Shown here: in pieces, positions 23,995-31,687 of the stretch
Layout of the letters: the number at the start of each line of letters is the position of its first letter
How positions within the stretch are numbered: position 1 is the first letter of the stretch
From: Frankia alni
GTDB taxonomy: Bacteria; Actinomycetota; Actinomycetes; Frankiales; Frankiaceae
DNA: 35,647 nucleotides
Reading direction: 5' to 3'
Assembly (NCBI GenBank): GCA_026225295.1
Contig: JAMFSN010000161.1
Span: 1 to 35,647 of the forward strand
Position numbers and translations under genes: made by a program
The notes under the pieces: generated by a model
What the model was told of the DNA's origin: nothing
What the model saw: the letters and a program-made list of their open reading frames with translations, nothing else
Database searches by the model: none

Positions 23995-25836
23995 TCAGGT
24001 GACCTCGGAGGCCAGCAGGTCCTGCAGCTCGCCGACCGCCTCCCGCAGTCGGTCGGCGAACCGGTGCATCTCGGCGGCGACCGGCGCCGGGGTGCTCAGG
24101 TACAGGTTGAGGCGGTCGGGCAGCAGCACGTAGGCCACCCCGATGCAGGTGCTGCTCGTCGACCCGAACCCGAAGTACTGGATGTTGGTCGACGGTGCCG
24201 AGCTGGTGCTCAGGTAGTCGTCCCGCATGACGGTCCACCCCGGGCTGTCGTACAGGGGCAGGGGGCCGGTCACTCCCAGCTCCGCGCCGCGCCGCTTCGC
24301 GATGAGCTGCAGCTCCCACAGGTGCTGCTCCGGGGCCTGCCCGGACTGGCACTGCTTGGCCCGCGCGACGTGCGCGGCGGCGGCGGCCCGGAACGCGGCC
24401 CGCCGGCTGCCCGGGTCGGCGTCGGCATCGTCCATGACCGCGACAAAGGCCAGGACCTCGGGGGTGACGACCCGCATCGCCTCCGTCCGGCCCCGCCGGT
24501 ACTGGCGGGTCGCGATGGATTCGTAGGTTGCGCCGGTGATGCCCTTGGCCCGTCGGTGAGCGAGCTGGTAGGCCAGCTGCGCGAACGCGTCCGGCGACAT
24601 CCGCAGTTCCTTGGCCCGGTTCCCGCCGAAATCGGTGAACGACAGAACGGACGTCGCGGTGGCCTCCCCGTAGGCCGCGAACGCCTCGCCGGCCGCCCGT
24701 ACGTCGGCCCGCAGGGCGTCGTCGAGCCCGAACTCGATCGCCTCGATCTTCGGCGGGCCGGCGGACCGGGCGCCCGAGCGGGCCGCGTGTTCCTCGCCCG
24801 GGGTATCGAGCACCGCGTCGATGAAGCTGAGCACCGTCGTGCCGTCCAGGCCGCAGTGCTCGATGTTGATGCCGGCCGCGCCGTCCGCGAACACGATCAG
24901 TGAGACGGCCTTGTCGAACCACCGGTTGGCGCTGTCGCCGTACAGCAGGTTGTCACAGGCGGTCAGGTGGTCGGCCGGCGCGAAATCCTCCAGGCACAGG
25001 CAGAACAGCGCGGTCTCGATGTCGTCGAGCGCGGCCGGGTTGCCCGGGTCGGCGGCCAGCAGCGTGGCCCGGCTGGTCGCCCAGGCGGCCCGGGCCTTGG
25101 TCGTGAGGTGCCCGACCGTGGTGCCGGCGGCGGCCCGCCCGGCGCCGGACGCCAGGACCGCGCGCAGCCCGGCGGTCAGGTCGTCCAGCGAGTGGGGCCG
25201 GCCGTCGGGGCCCAGCACGTCCATCCGGAACAGGTTCCCGCGGAAGAACACCACGATGTGGCGGGCGTCGGAGGGCCCCGGCCACTCAGCGGTGTACGGG
25301 GTACGGACGGTGTCCTGCTCAAGCCCCGGTAGCCGGGTGCTGGAGAACAGGAACTTGTTCTGCTCCATCGACAGGGCCTGCCCCCGGGACAGAATCGGGG
25401 GAATGGCTTCGTCGTCGAGCCGCAGTTTGTAGTCGACGGCGCCGGCGATGAGGCCGGCGGCCCGGTCGACCTGCGTCTGGCCGGAGTCCCGGAACAGGAA
25501 GATGAAGTTCGCGTTGAGCGCGATCCGGTCGCGTCGCCCCAGGTAGCGGGCCGGCCAGAACGTGTCGAGCCAACTGTGGACCCCCGGGCTCCCGTCGTAC
25601 GTTTCGAGCGCCGCGTGTAGCGCCCGGCCGGGACCGCCCGGGCGCTGGAAGTCGGTCACCGCCGTCCGGGTGGCGGCCAGCTCCTCGTCGCTCAGCAGCG
25701 GCGCGCACCAGGTGAGGAAGCGCGCGCAGGTGTCATCGAGGCTCGGCAGCGGAACCCGCGGCAGCCGGTCCTCATTCTCGAACGTGTGCGGCTCAACGGT
25801 GTGCGGGGCCAGTTCCGGACCGCTGTTCAATGTCAT
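23995..25836 (-). CDS. Choline/carnitine O-acyltransferase family protein
   Basis: Transfers acyl groups between CoA and the hydroxyl of carnitine, choline or a related betaine. It has 613 residues from the ATG at 25836, matching eukaryotic carnitine acetyltransferase in length. NRWFDKAVSLIVFADGAAGI leads to the catalytic EH pair (H327). TYESIATRQYRRGRTEAMR (about 437-455) is the family block near the acceptor site. Y541 and STS at 543-545 match the carnitine-carboxylate-binding region. Such complete proteins are uncommon in bacteria. The open frame extends to 25995, but the added 53 residues look non-coding. The ATG is preceded only by CGGGG. It lies 68 bp after a methyltransferase gene and two genes after an oxygenase, suggesting its acceptor is made locally (inference). 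Confidence 0.93.
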   Translation of the reverse strand: MTLNSGPELAPHTVEPHTFENEDRLPRVPLPSLDDTCARFLTWCAPLLSDEELAATRTAVTDFQRPGGPGRALHAALETYDGSPGVHSWLDTFWPARYLGRRDRIALNANFIFLFRDSGQTQVDRAAGLIAGAVDYKLRLDDEAIPPILSRGQALSMEQNKFLFSSTRLPGLEQDTVRTPYTAEWPGPSDARHIVVFFRGNLFRMDVLGPDGRPHSLDDLTAGLRAVLASGAGRAAAGTTVGHLTTKARAAWATSRATLLAADPGNPAALDDIETALFCLCLEDFAPADHLTACDNLLYGDSANRWFDKAVSLIVFADGAAGINIEHCGLDGTTVLSFIDAVLDTPGEEHAARSGARSAGPPKIEAIEFGLDDALRADVRAAGEAFAAYGEATATSVLSFTDFGGNRAKELRMSPDAFAQLAYQLAHRRAKGITGATYESIATRQYRRGRTEAMRVVTPEVLAFVAVMDDADADPGSRRAAFRAAAAAHVARAKQCQSGQAPEQHLWELQLIAKRRGAELGVTGPLPLYDSPGWTVMRDDYLSTSSAPSTNIQYFGFGSTSSTCIGVAYVLLPDRLNLYLSTPAPVAAEMHRFADRLREAVGELQDLLASEVT

Positions 25837-25859
25837 CCCCGGGTTCGAAGGAGTGGCTG

Positions 25860-25880
25860 TGATCGGTGATCGGTGATCGG
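25860..25880. repeat. Triple TGATCGG heptamer in the intergenic leader of the acyltransferase
   Basis: TGATCGG occurs three times without spacing, at 25860, 25867 and 25874. On the minus strand it reads CCGATCA x3, starting 24 nt before the acyltransferase ATG. Phased 7-bp repeats with a GATC core could be a regulator site or a slippage product. Confidence 0.8.
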
Positions 25881-25904
25881 TCTGTCGGGCGGTGGGGCGC
25901 GGGT

Positions 25905-26786
25905 TCAGGCCGCGCGGGGGGAGCCGTGGGCCGTGAGACCGGGTACGGCGGCGAGATCGGGCAGGGCCGGTCGGTCCGCGCCTTTCGGCCGGCATACGTA
26001 CAGCTGGGCATAGAGCCAGCCGTCGGTCTCCAGCCCGGTCGGATCCACCCCGACCGTCGACAGCGTATCGAGTACCTCCGCCTGTTCAGCGGCGGAGGCG
26101 AACCGTCGCTGGCGGAACATCCCGTCCAGGCGGACGGTGTCGTAACCCAGGCCGGCCAGGCTTTCGGCGAACGGCTCGAACGGAAACATCCGCAGCACGA
26201 AATGCGCCATCGGTGGCCGGCGCTCGCCCTGGCTGGCCACGATCCGGGCAATCGTGCGGTCGGTGACGTAGCCGACGCAGCCGGTCGAGATGACCAGGTC
26301 GGCATCGGCCAGTTTCCGGCGTTGCCCGTCGGACGGGTCGCGCGTTTCCAGATCGGCGTGCACCGCGTCATCCAGGAATCCGGCCGACACGGCGTAGGAA
26401 AGGGCCGGCCGGGAAGTGTCCAGGCCGACGAACCGGGTTCCCGGCAGCCGGTTGCGGGTCCTGACCAGGGCCCGGTCCCGGCTGAGGCGGTCGTTCAGGG
26501 TCGCCGTGCGCGCGTCGTCGCCGCAGTAGCGGTCGTGCAGATCGGTCATGGAGACATCGCATTTGAGCAATGCGGCGTTTATGCCGTAGGAACAGCCGAC
26601 GTCCAGCACGGTGGTGGGGGCATCGGCGGCCGGCCGTTGCTGGTGGTCGATGAGTTGGGCAAAGATCGGCTTGGCCAGTTCGGGGATGCAGTAATCGAGC
26701 CCGCGCAGCGTGCTGAAGTAATCGTGCGGATCGGGCTGGACGTAGATGTGGTCGAACGATGCTTTCCCGGTGGCGTCCAGTTGCAT
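25905..26786 (-). CDS. Class I SAM-dependent methyltransferase
   Basis: Methyltransferase of 293 residues. LDVGCSYGINAALLKCDVSMTDL at about 61-83 is SAM motif I with the acidic residue ending beta-2. FVGLDTSRPALSYAVSAGFLDDAVHADLE and ADLVISTGCVGYVTD form the next blocks. FVLRMFPFEPFAESLAGLGYDTVRLDGMFRQRRFAS probably caps the substrate site. The ATG at 26786 has AGGAG 9 nt upstream. The open frame continues to 27359 in a non-coding style and is rejected. The gene is 95 bp after a 2-oxoglutarate oxygenase and 68 bp before a carnitine-type acyltransferase. N-methylation of an amino acid is the attractive guess; the sequence does not prove the substrate. Confidence 0.85.
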   Translation of the reverse strand: MQLDATGKASFDHIYVQPDPHDYFSTLRGLDYCIPELAKPIFAQLIDHQQRPAADAPTTVLDVGCSYGINAALLKCDVSMTDLHDRYCGDDARTATLNDRLSRDRALVRTRNRLPGTRFVGLDTSRPALSYAVSAGFLDDAVHADLETRDPSDGQRRKLADADLVISTGCVGYVTDRTIARIVASQGERRPPMAHFVLRMFPFEPFAESLAGLGYDTVRLDGMFRQRRFASAAEQAEVLDTLSTVGVDPTGLETDGWLYAQLYVCRPKGADRPALPDLAAVPGLTAHGSPRAA

Positions 26787-26881
26787 GGGTGGCGCTCCTG
26801 CTCGGGCTCGGGTGGGCAACGGGTTGACATCGCCGGCCGGGGTCGGGGTCGGCGTCGGGCCGGTCGGGGCGACGGGCCGGA

Positions 26882-27757
26882 TCAGTCCAGAAGCTGATCG
26901 ACCCGGGCCGCGTCCCCCTGGGCGGCCCGGTGGACGGGCAGCACCCGGCCGAACAACTGGCGGGTGCGGGCGACGCTGCCGACCACCCCGGGTTGCTCGC
27001 TGTACGCGAAGATCGCCGAATGGCGCTCGGTCGGGCCGCTCACCGCACTGACCCGGTGCATCGAATAGCGGCCCTTGAACAACTGGAGGTCGCCGGGGCG
27101 CAGGGTGAGCCGGTGGACCCGGTCGGGGCGCCGGCCGGCCAGCACGTCGCGCACGTCGCCGAAGTTCTCGGCGTGCGCCGAGCGGAGGCCCGGGCAGTAC
27201 TCGAACCAGCCCCCGACCGCCGCGGCCTGGGTCAACAGGCTCACCGTGAACTCGTTGGTGTCGAAGTGCCACGGGTGCTCCAGCCCGGGGCTGATCACGT
27301 TGAGGCAGAGTCCGGACAGCGGGTCGGCCAGTTCGTGGACCGCCGGCAGGTCGAAGCACCCGGCAATGAACCGCTGGAACAACGCGCTCCGGTAGAGCCG
27401 GTGAATGGCCAGGTCATCGGGGAGGCGGTCCCGGGCCACAAACGCATTTCCGCGTTGCATCGTGACCCGGCCCGGGTGATCTTCCGGCAGGTCGGTCCCG
27501 ATCTCGATGTTGTACGCATTTACCGTGGCGACGTCGTAATAAGCGAAAGGCGTGGTGGCGGCGCACTCCGACCGCAGCGGGGCACGGTGGGAATCGCGAA
27601 TGAAGCCGGGTAACACGCTGCAACCGCTGTCATTCAGCTCCCGCCGGGCCCGATCGACCGCGCGCAGCCAGCTGTCACTTTCAGGCCGCGCGAGCGGGTA
27701 ACGCTCCGCGTCCACCGTTTCGTTGAGCAGGTGGGCCTCGGATGTGCTAATGAACAT
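26882..27757 (-). CDS. HalD/BesD-like Fe(II)/2-oxoglutarate-dependent oxygenase
   Basis: Non-haem iron oxygenase of 291 residues. HPWHFDTNEFTVSLL supplies the H164-x-D166 part of the iron triad, LFKGRYSMHRVSAV supplies the distal H234, and R245 in GPTERH can bind 2-oxoglutarate. The order LCLNVISPG, HFDTNEFTV, WFEYCPGLR and YSMHRVS resembles the HalD/BesD family, whose characterised members act on free amino acids. The iron-ligand Asp points to hydroxylation, because halogenases replace it with Gly or Ala. The ATG at 27757 directly follows CTGGAGGAG, unusually tight spacing. It is the first gene of a five-gene minus-strand run. The family call is from recognition only; the substrate is unknown. 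Confidence 0.8.
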   Translation of the reverse strand: MFISTSEAHLLNETVDAERYPLARPESDSWLRAVDRARRELNDSGCSVLPGFIRDSHRAPLRSECAATTPFAYYDVATVNAYNIEIGTDLPEDHPGRVTMQRGNAFVARDRLPDDLAIHRLYRSALFQRFIAGCFDLPAVHELADPLSGLCLNVISPGLEHPWHFDTNEFTVSLLTQAAAVGGWFEYCPGLRSAHAENFGDVRDVLAGRRPDRVHRLTLRPGDLQLFKGRYSMHRVSAVSGPTERHSAIFAYSEQPGVVGSVARTRQLFGRVLPVHRAAQGDAARVDQLLD

Positions 27758-28044
27758 CTCCTCCAGTTCATAAATCCGTGCCGACGGGCCGGGGCGGGGG
27801 TGGCCCGGCGCTCGAGAGGGCCAAAGGTGGCGCGATCATGGTTTTTTTGCGCCGCCGGAGGCCGTGGTCACTATCCGGGTCTAGCACATTCGGTGCGCTC
27901 CATTCATTGCCCGGAAGCGGTTTGTGACGCGCGACACGGTCGAATGCGCGAGACCGGAATGCCTCCCCACCGGCCGGAGCGGGGCCCGGTTCACCGCCCG
28001 GGGCCGGCCCGGTCAGGGAGCCGCGACCCGGGTCCGGCCGGGTT
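27758..28044. other. Intergenic region upstream of the oxygenase module
   Basis: 287 bp without a supported gene. It includes a T7 tract at about 27843-27849 (A7 on the minus strand), rare in this GC-rich DNA, and a GATAGT-like hexamer on the minus strand in GGATAGTGACC that may be the module promoter. A short frame ATGATCGCG... just after the A-tract has no ribosome-binding site and is not called. Confidence 0.5.
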
Positions 28045-28626
28045 TCACGTCGGTCGGCGGACTCCGGTCCGATACGGCTGGAAACCGCGGTTGAGGTAGT
28101 TGTGCAGGGCATTCGGGTGGTCGGCGGTGGAGGTGTGCAGCCAGACCCGCCGGACCGGGCCGGCGTCCGGACGCTCCCCGTCCCACGCCACCCGGACCGC
28201 GAGGGTGAGGGCGTGGCCACCGAGTCCGGCGCCGACGGACTCCGGCACCAGCCCGAACGTCGCGATCTCGACCTCGTCGGCCGGATGGATCTTCAGCTCG
28301 CAGAGGCCGGCGACCTCGCCGGCCCGCCGGACCAGCCACTGCCGCAGCGTCGGCTCCGCGAGCCAGGCCGTCCACCGGTCGTCCGACCAGCCGGCCGACG
28401 GCCAGCCGTACGGGGCGCCGATCCGGGTGACGGTCGGGCGGATCAGGGCCGAGCCGCGGGCCAGCCGTTCGAGGGTCACCCCGGCCGCCGGGCGGCCCGG
28501 GCGGAGCTGGTCCCGGCTGGTCATCTGCAGGTAGGTGACGGTTTCGGGGTCGGCCGGCCGGAGCGCCGCGCCGACTTCGGGCGGGTGCCCGGCGTTCTCC
28601 CGCGCCCGGGCCGGCTCTGCCTCCAT
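28045..28626 (-). CDS. GNAT-family N-acetyltransferase
   Basis: Acetyl-CoA-dependent acyltransferase of 193 residues. VTYLQMTSRDQLRPGRP starts the fold after a 30-residue polar tail. LVRRAGEVAGLCELKIHPADEVEIATFGLVPE gives beta-4, and ESVGAGLGGHALTLAVRVAW is motif A, with a G-x-G-x-G-G pyrophosphate loop variant. LHTSTADHPNALHNYLNRGFQPYRT is motif B. The ATG at 28626 has no Shine-Dalgarno sequence and lies 6 nt after TACGGT on the minus strand, so translation is probably leaderless. It is divergent from the DUF2332 gene across 99 bp. Substrate unknown. Much longer overlapping frames here are shadows. Confidence 0.88.
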   Translation of the reverse strand: MEAEPARARENAGHPPEVGAALRPADPETVTYLQMTSRDQLRPGRPAAGVTLERLARGSALIRPTVTRIGAPYGWPSAGWSDDRWTAWLAEPTLRQWLVRRAGEVAGLCELKIHPADEVEIATFGLVPESVGAGLGGHALTLAVRVAWDGERPDAGPVRRVWLHTSTADHPNALHNYLNRGFQPYRTGVRRPT

Positions 28627-28632
28627 CGACCC

Positions 28633-28638
28633 ACCGTA
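28633..28638 (-). promoter_or_regulatory. TACGGT -10 box, leaderless promoter for the GNAT gene
   Basis: TACGGT on the minus strand ends 6 nt before the ATG at 28626. There is no ribosome-binding site between them. Confidence 0.6.
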
Positions 28639-28713
28639 GGGCCGGTTCCCCGATCTGCCGACCGTCCGGGCGGTCGGGGCGACCGGCCGCGGGGCGGTGC
28701 CGGCCGGTCCGGA

Positions 28714-28719
28714 TATGGT
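28714..28719 (+). promoter_or_regulatory. TATGGT -10 box, leaderless promoter for the DUF2332 gene
   Basis: TATGGT ends 6 nt before the GTG at 28726, with no Shine-Dalgarno sequence. It is the mirror partner of the box at 28633-28638. Confidence 0.6.
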
Positions 28720-28725
28720 CGATGA

Positions 28726-29754
28726 GTGGCAGGCTGGGACGCACTGGCCCGAAAGTTCTCCTCGGCGCCGGAATTCACCCCGTCTCCGCTCTATACGGCG
28801 CTCGGTCAGACGGTGGCCGGGGACCCGTTCCTGCTGGGTCTGGCGGCCCGCATCCGGGCCGGCCAGTACCCGACGTTCCTGTTCTTCGGGTCGGTGCAGT
28901 ACCTGCTGCTGGGCGGGGTCGACCACGAGCTGGCCCAGTTCTACCCGTCGATCGTCGGCACCGACGCCCGGCCGCCGGCCGCGGCCGGCCCGGCACTGGT
29001 CGACTTCGCCCACACCTACGCCGAACCGTTGACCGACCTGCTCACCACCCGCCTGGTACAGACCAACCACGTGCAGCGGTCGTTGGCGCTGCGGCTGGGG
29101 CTGTCCGTCGTGCACCGGCAGGTGACCGATCCGGTCCACGTCATCGAAGTCGGCACCAGCGCGGGGCTGAACCTGCGCTTCGAGCGGTACGGCTACCAGC
29201 TGGGGGAGCAGCACCTGGGACCGGTGGATTCGCCGGTCCAGGTGGAGTCCGGGTGGCGGGGCCCGGTCCCGATGCCCGACCTCACCGGCCTGCCGACCAT
29301 CGCCAGCGTGACCGGCATCGACCTGCATCCCCTGGACATCGCCGACCCGGACGACCGCCGGTGGCTGCACGCCCTGGTCTGGCCCGAGAACCGGCATCAG
29401 GCCGCCCTGCTCGAGGCCGCGTTCACCATTGCCCTCGACGAGCCGCTCGCGGTCCGGGGCGGCGACGCGGTCGACCTTTGCCCGGCGCTCGCGGCCGAGC
29501 TGCCCCCGGGCGAGACCCGCGTCCTGTTCCACGCCGCGACCCGGATGCATGTGCCGACCGACCGGCTCGCGGCGTTCGACGCGGCGCTCGCGTCGCTCGG
29601 CCGGAACGCCCCGCTCTACCACCTGTCCCTGGAGCCGACCACCGAGCCGGGATGGACCGGTCTGCCGCTCACCCTGCGCCACCCGGACGGCCGGGTCGAG
29701 GAGTTGGCCGATGCCGACGGCCACCTGCACTGGGTCAACCCGCGCAGCCTCTGA
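28726..29754 (+). CDS. DUF2332 family protein
   Basis: Uncharacterised 342-residue protein of the actinobacterial/alphaproteobacterial DUF2332 family. Recognised blocks are SPLYTALGQTVAGDPFLLGLA, VQYLLLGGVDHELAQFYPS, QTNHVQRSLALRLGLSVV and VHVIEVGTSAGLNLRFERYGY. The E-V-G-x-S-A-G-L-N motif resembles a nucleotide or SAM-binding turn. TGIDLHPLDIADPDDRRWLHALVWPE is the central block. No activity is known. GTG 28726 is probably leaderless; the overlapping ATG at 28722 is out of frame. It is followed by metG after 132 bp. Confidence 0.92.
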   Translation: MAGWDALARKFSSAPEFTPSPLYTALGQTVAGDPFLLGLAARIRAGQYPTFLFFGSVQYLLLGGVDHELAQFYPSIVGTDARPPAAAGPALVDFAHTYAEPLTDLLTTRLVQTNHVQRSLALRLGLSVVHRQVTDPVHVIEVGTSAGLNLRFERYGYQLGEQHLGPVDSPVQVESGWRGPVPMPDLTGLPTIASVTGIDLHPLDIADPDDRRWLHALVWPENRHQAALLEAAFTIALDEPLAVRGGDAVDLCPALAAELPPGETRVLFHAATRMHVPTDRLAAFDAALASLGRNAPLYHLSLEPTTEPGWTGLPLTLRHPDGRVEELADADGHLHWVNPRSL

Positions 29755-29798
29755 CCGGGCCGGCCGTCGCGGGCCCGGTCATCACCCGGGCCGACGAC

Positions 29799-29804
29799 TA
29801 GGCT
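29799..29804 (+). promoter_or_regulatory. TAGGCT -10 box upstream of metG
   Basis: TAGGCT matches TAnnnT. Start of transcription would be near 29811, giving a leader of about 75 nt that contains the 29830-29848 hairpin. Confidence 0.45.
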
Positions 29805-29829
29805 CGCGGGAGCGGGGTGCCGGTCTGGT

Positions 29830-29848
29830 CACGGTCGGCGCGACCGTG
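29830..29848 (+). promoter_or_regulatory. Perfect hairpin in the metG leader
   Basis: CACGGTCG-GCG-CGACCGTG is an 8-bp perfect stem with a 3-nt loop, 38 nt before the metG ATG. It could terminate readthrough from the DUF2332 gene or fold in the metG leader. No T-box sequence (TGGN consensus bulge) was recognised. Confidence 0.4.
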
Positions 29849-29886
29849 CGAACCAGCGGACATCGACACCACGGAGTACTGCCCAG

Positions 29887-31611
29887 ATGACGAAATACCT
29901 GATCACGAGTGCGCTTCCGTACATCAACGGGATCAAGCACCTGGGCAACCTGGTCGGTTCGATGCTGCCGGCCGACGTGTACGCCCGGTACCTGCGTCAG
30001 CAGGGTCACGAGGTGCTGTTCATCTGCGCGACGGACGAACACGGAACGCCGGCCGAGCTCGCCGCGCTGGACGCGGGCCTGCCGGTCGCGGAGTTCTGCC
30101 GCCAGCAGCATGAGGCCCAGGCCGGAACCTACGCGGGCTTCAAGTTGTCGTTCGACCACTTCGGGCGATCCTCCTCGCCGCAGAACCGGGAACTGACCCA
30201 GCATTTCGGGCACCGCCTGGCCGACAACGGCTATATCGAGGAGCGCGTCACCAAGCAGGTGTATTCGCGTGCCGACGAGCGGTTCCTGCCCGACCGCTAC
30301 GTGATCGGCACCTGCCCGCACTGCGGTTACGCGGCCGCCCGCGGCGACCAGTGCGAGAACTGCACCCGACTGCTCGACCCGACGCAGCTCATCAATCCGC
30401 GCTCGGCGCTGGGGGGCAGCGAGGACATCGAGTTCCGCGACAGTCGCCACCTGTACCTGCTGCAGAGCCGGCTGGCGCCGCGGCTGCGGGACTGGATCAC
30501 CTCCCGGACGGACTGGCCGACCCTGACCACCTCCATCGCCCTGAAGTGGCTCAACGAGGGGCTGGAGGACCGTGGGATCACCCGCGACCTGGACTGGGGC
30601 GTCCCGGTCGACCGGGACGGTTTCGAGGGCAAGGTCTACTACGTCTGGTTCGACGCGCCCATCGAATACATCGGCGCGACCAAGGAACATTCCGACGCGC
30701 GCGGTCTCGGGGACGACTGGCGGTCCTGGTGGTATGACGCCTCCGACGTCCGCTATGTGCAGTTCATGGCCAAGGACAACGTCCCCTTCCACACGATCAC
30801 CTTTCCCGCGACCATCATGGGTTCGGGTGAGCCGTGGAAGGTCGCGGATTACATCAAGGGCTTCAACTGGCTCAATTACTACGGCGGGAAGTTCTCGACC
30901 AGCCGTCGGCACGGGGTCTTCATGGACAGTGCGCTGGAGATCCTCCCGGCCGATTACTGGCGGTATTTCCTCATCGCCAACGCGCCGGAATCCGATGACG
31001 CGACGTTCACCTGGGAACATTTTGCCGCGCAGGTCAACAAGGACCTGGCCGACAACCTGGGCAACTTCGTGAACCGGGTCCTGACCTTCAGTCGGAAGCG
31101 GTTCGGCGAGCAGGTTCCGGCCGGTGCCGAGGCCGGCCCCCCCGAGCAGCAGCTCACCGACCAGCTCGTGACCCTGCTGGGCGAGTACCAGAGCTGCCTG
31201 GACGGGCTGCAGTTCCGGAAGGCCGCGCAGACCCTGCGGACCATCTGGAGTGTGGCGAATTCCTACCTGGAGCTCAAATCGCCCTGGTTGGAGATCCGGG
31301 AGGACCCGGCGGCGGCCCAGCTCACGCTGCGCACGGCGATGAACCTCATCCAGCTGTTCGCGCTCATCTCCGAGCCGATCATCCCCGACGCGGCCCGGAC
31401 GCTGCGGGGCATCTTCGACCTCGGTGACGCGGACGACCTCGGTGACGCGGGCGCGGCCGGTAGCCCCTGGCCGGCTCTCGACGACGTCCGCAGCCTGAGC
31501 TGGGTGGCGGCCGGGACCCCGTTCACCGTCCCGCCGGTGTTGTTCCGCAAACTCACCGACGAGGACATTGAGGCCTGGCGGGAGCGGTTCGGGGCCGAAA
31601 CGGCCGCCTGA
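29887..31611 (+). CDS. metG: Methionyl-tRNA synthetase
   Basis: Charges tRNA-Met with methionine. It has 574 residues with a class Ia catalytic core: [11 protein letters not shown] at 11-21 is the HIGH-type motif. The zinc knuckle uses C143, C146, C156 and C159 (CPHCG...CENC). [19 protein letters not shown] is the methionine-pocket region. KFSTSRR at 335-341 replaces the usual [18 protein letters not shown] begins the anticodon-binding helical domain. No C-terminal EMAP/Arc1p-like domain is present. The ATG has GGAG 10 nt upstream. Whether this is the only MetRS of the genome cannot be seen here. A 14-bp palindrome, CCGCTGGCCAGCGG, directly follows the stop. Confidence 0.97.
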   Translation: MTKYLITSALPYINGIKHLGNLVGSMLPADVYARYLRQQGHEVLFICATDEHGTPAELAALDAGLPVAEFCRQQHEAQAGTYAGFKLSFDHFGRSSSPQNRELTQHFGHRLADNGYIEERVTKQVYSRADERFLPDRYVIGTCPHCGYAAARGDQCENCTRLLDPTQLINPRSALGGSEDIEFRDSRHLYLLQSRLAPRLRDWITSRTDWPTLTTSIALKWLNEGLEDRGITRDLDWGVPVDRDGFEGKVYYVWFDAPIEYIGATKEHSDARGLGDDWRSWWYDASDVRYVQFMAKDNVPFHTITFPATIMGSGEPWKVADYIKGFNWLNYYGGKFSTSRRHGVFMDSALEILPADYWRYFLIANAPESDDATFTWEHFAAQVNKDLADNLGNFVNRVLTFSRKRFGEQVPAGAEAGPPEQQLTDQLVTLLGEYQSCLDGLQFRKAAQTLRTIWSVANSYLELKSPWLEIREDPAAAQLTLRTAMNLIQLFALISEPIIPDAARTLRGIFDLGDADDLGDAGAAGSPWPALDDVRSLSWVAAGTPFTVPPVLFRKLTDEDIEAWRERFGAETAA

Positions 31612-31687
31612 CCGCTGGCCAGCGGCCCGGGCCCGGCCGCCGGTCGGTCCGGGTGGGTCCCGGTCGCCGCTGGTGTTGACTGGGACC

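Noticed and set aside
26882-27757. Reading the oxygenase as an amino-acid halogenase
   Set aside because: The iron ligand Asp (D166) is present; halogenases of this family lack it.
27801-27849. GGCCC/GGGCC stem followed by T7 as a plus-strand terminator
   Set aside because: The stem and T-run are separated by nearly 20 nt and no plus-strand gene ends just upstream.
29830-29848. metG leader as a T-box riboswitch
   Set aside because: The predicted leader is too short and lacks a recognisable T-box sequence; only a simple hairpin is visible.
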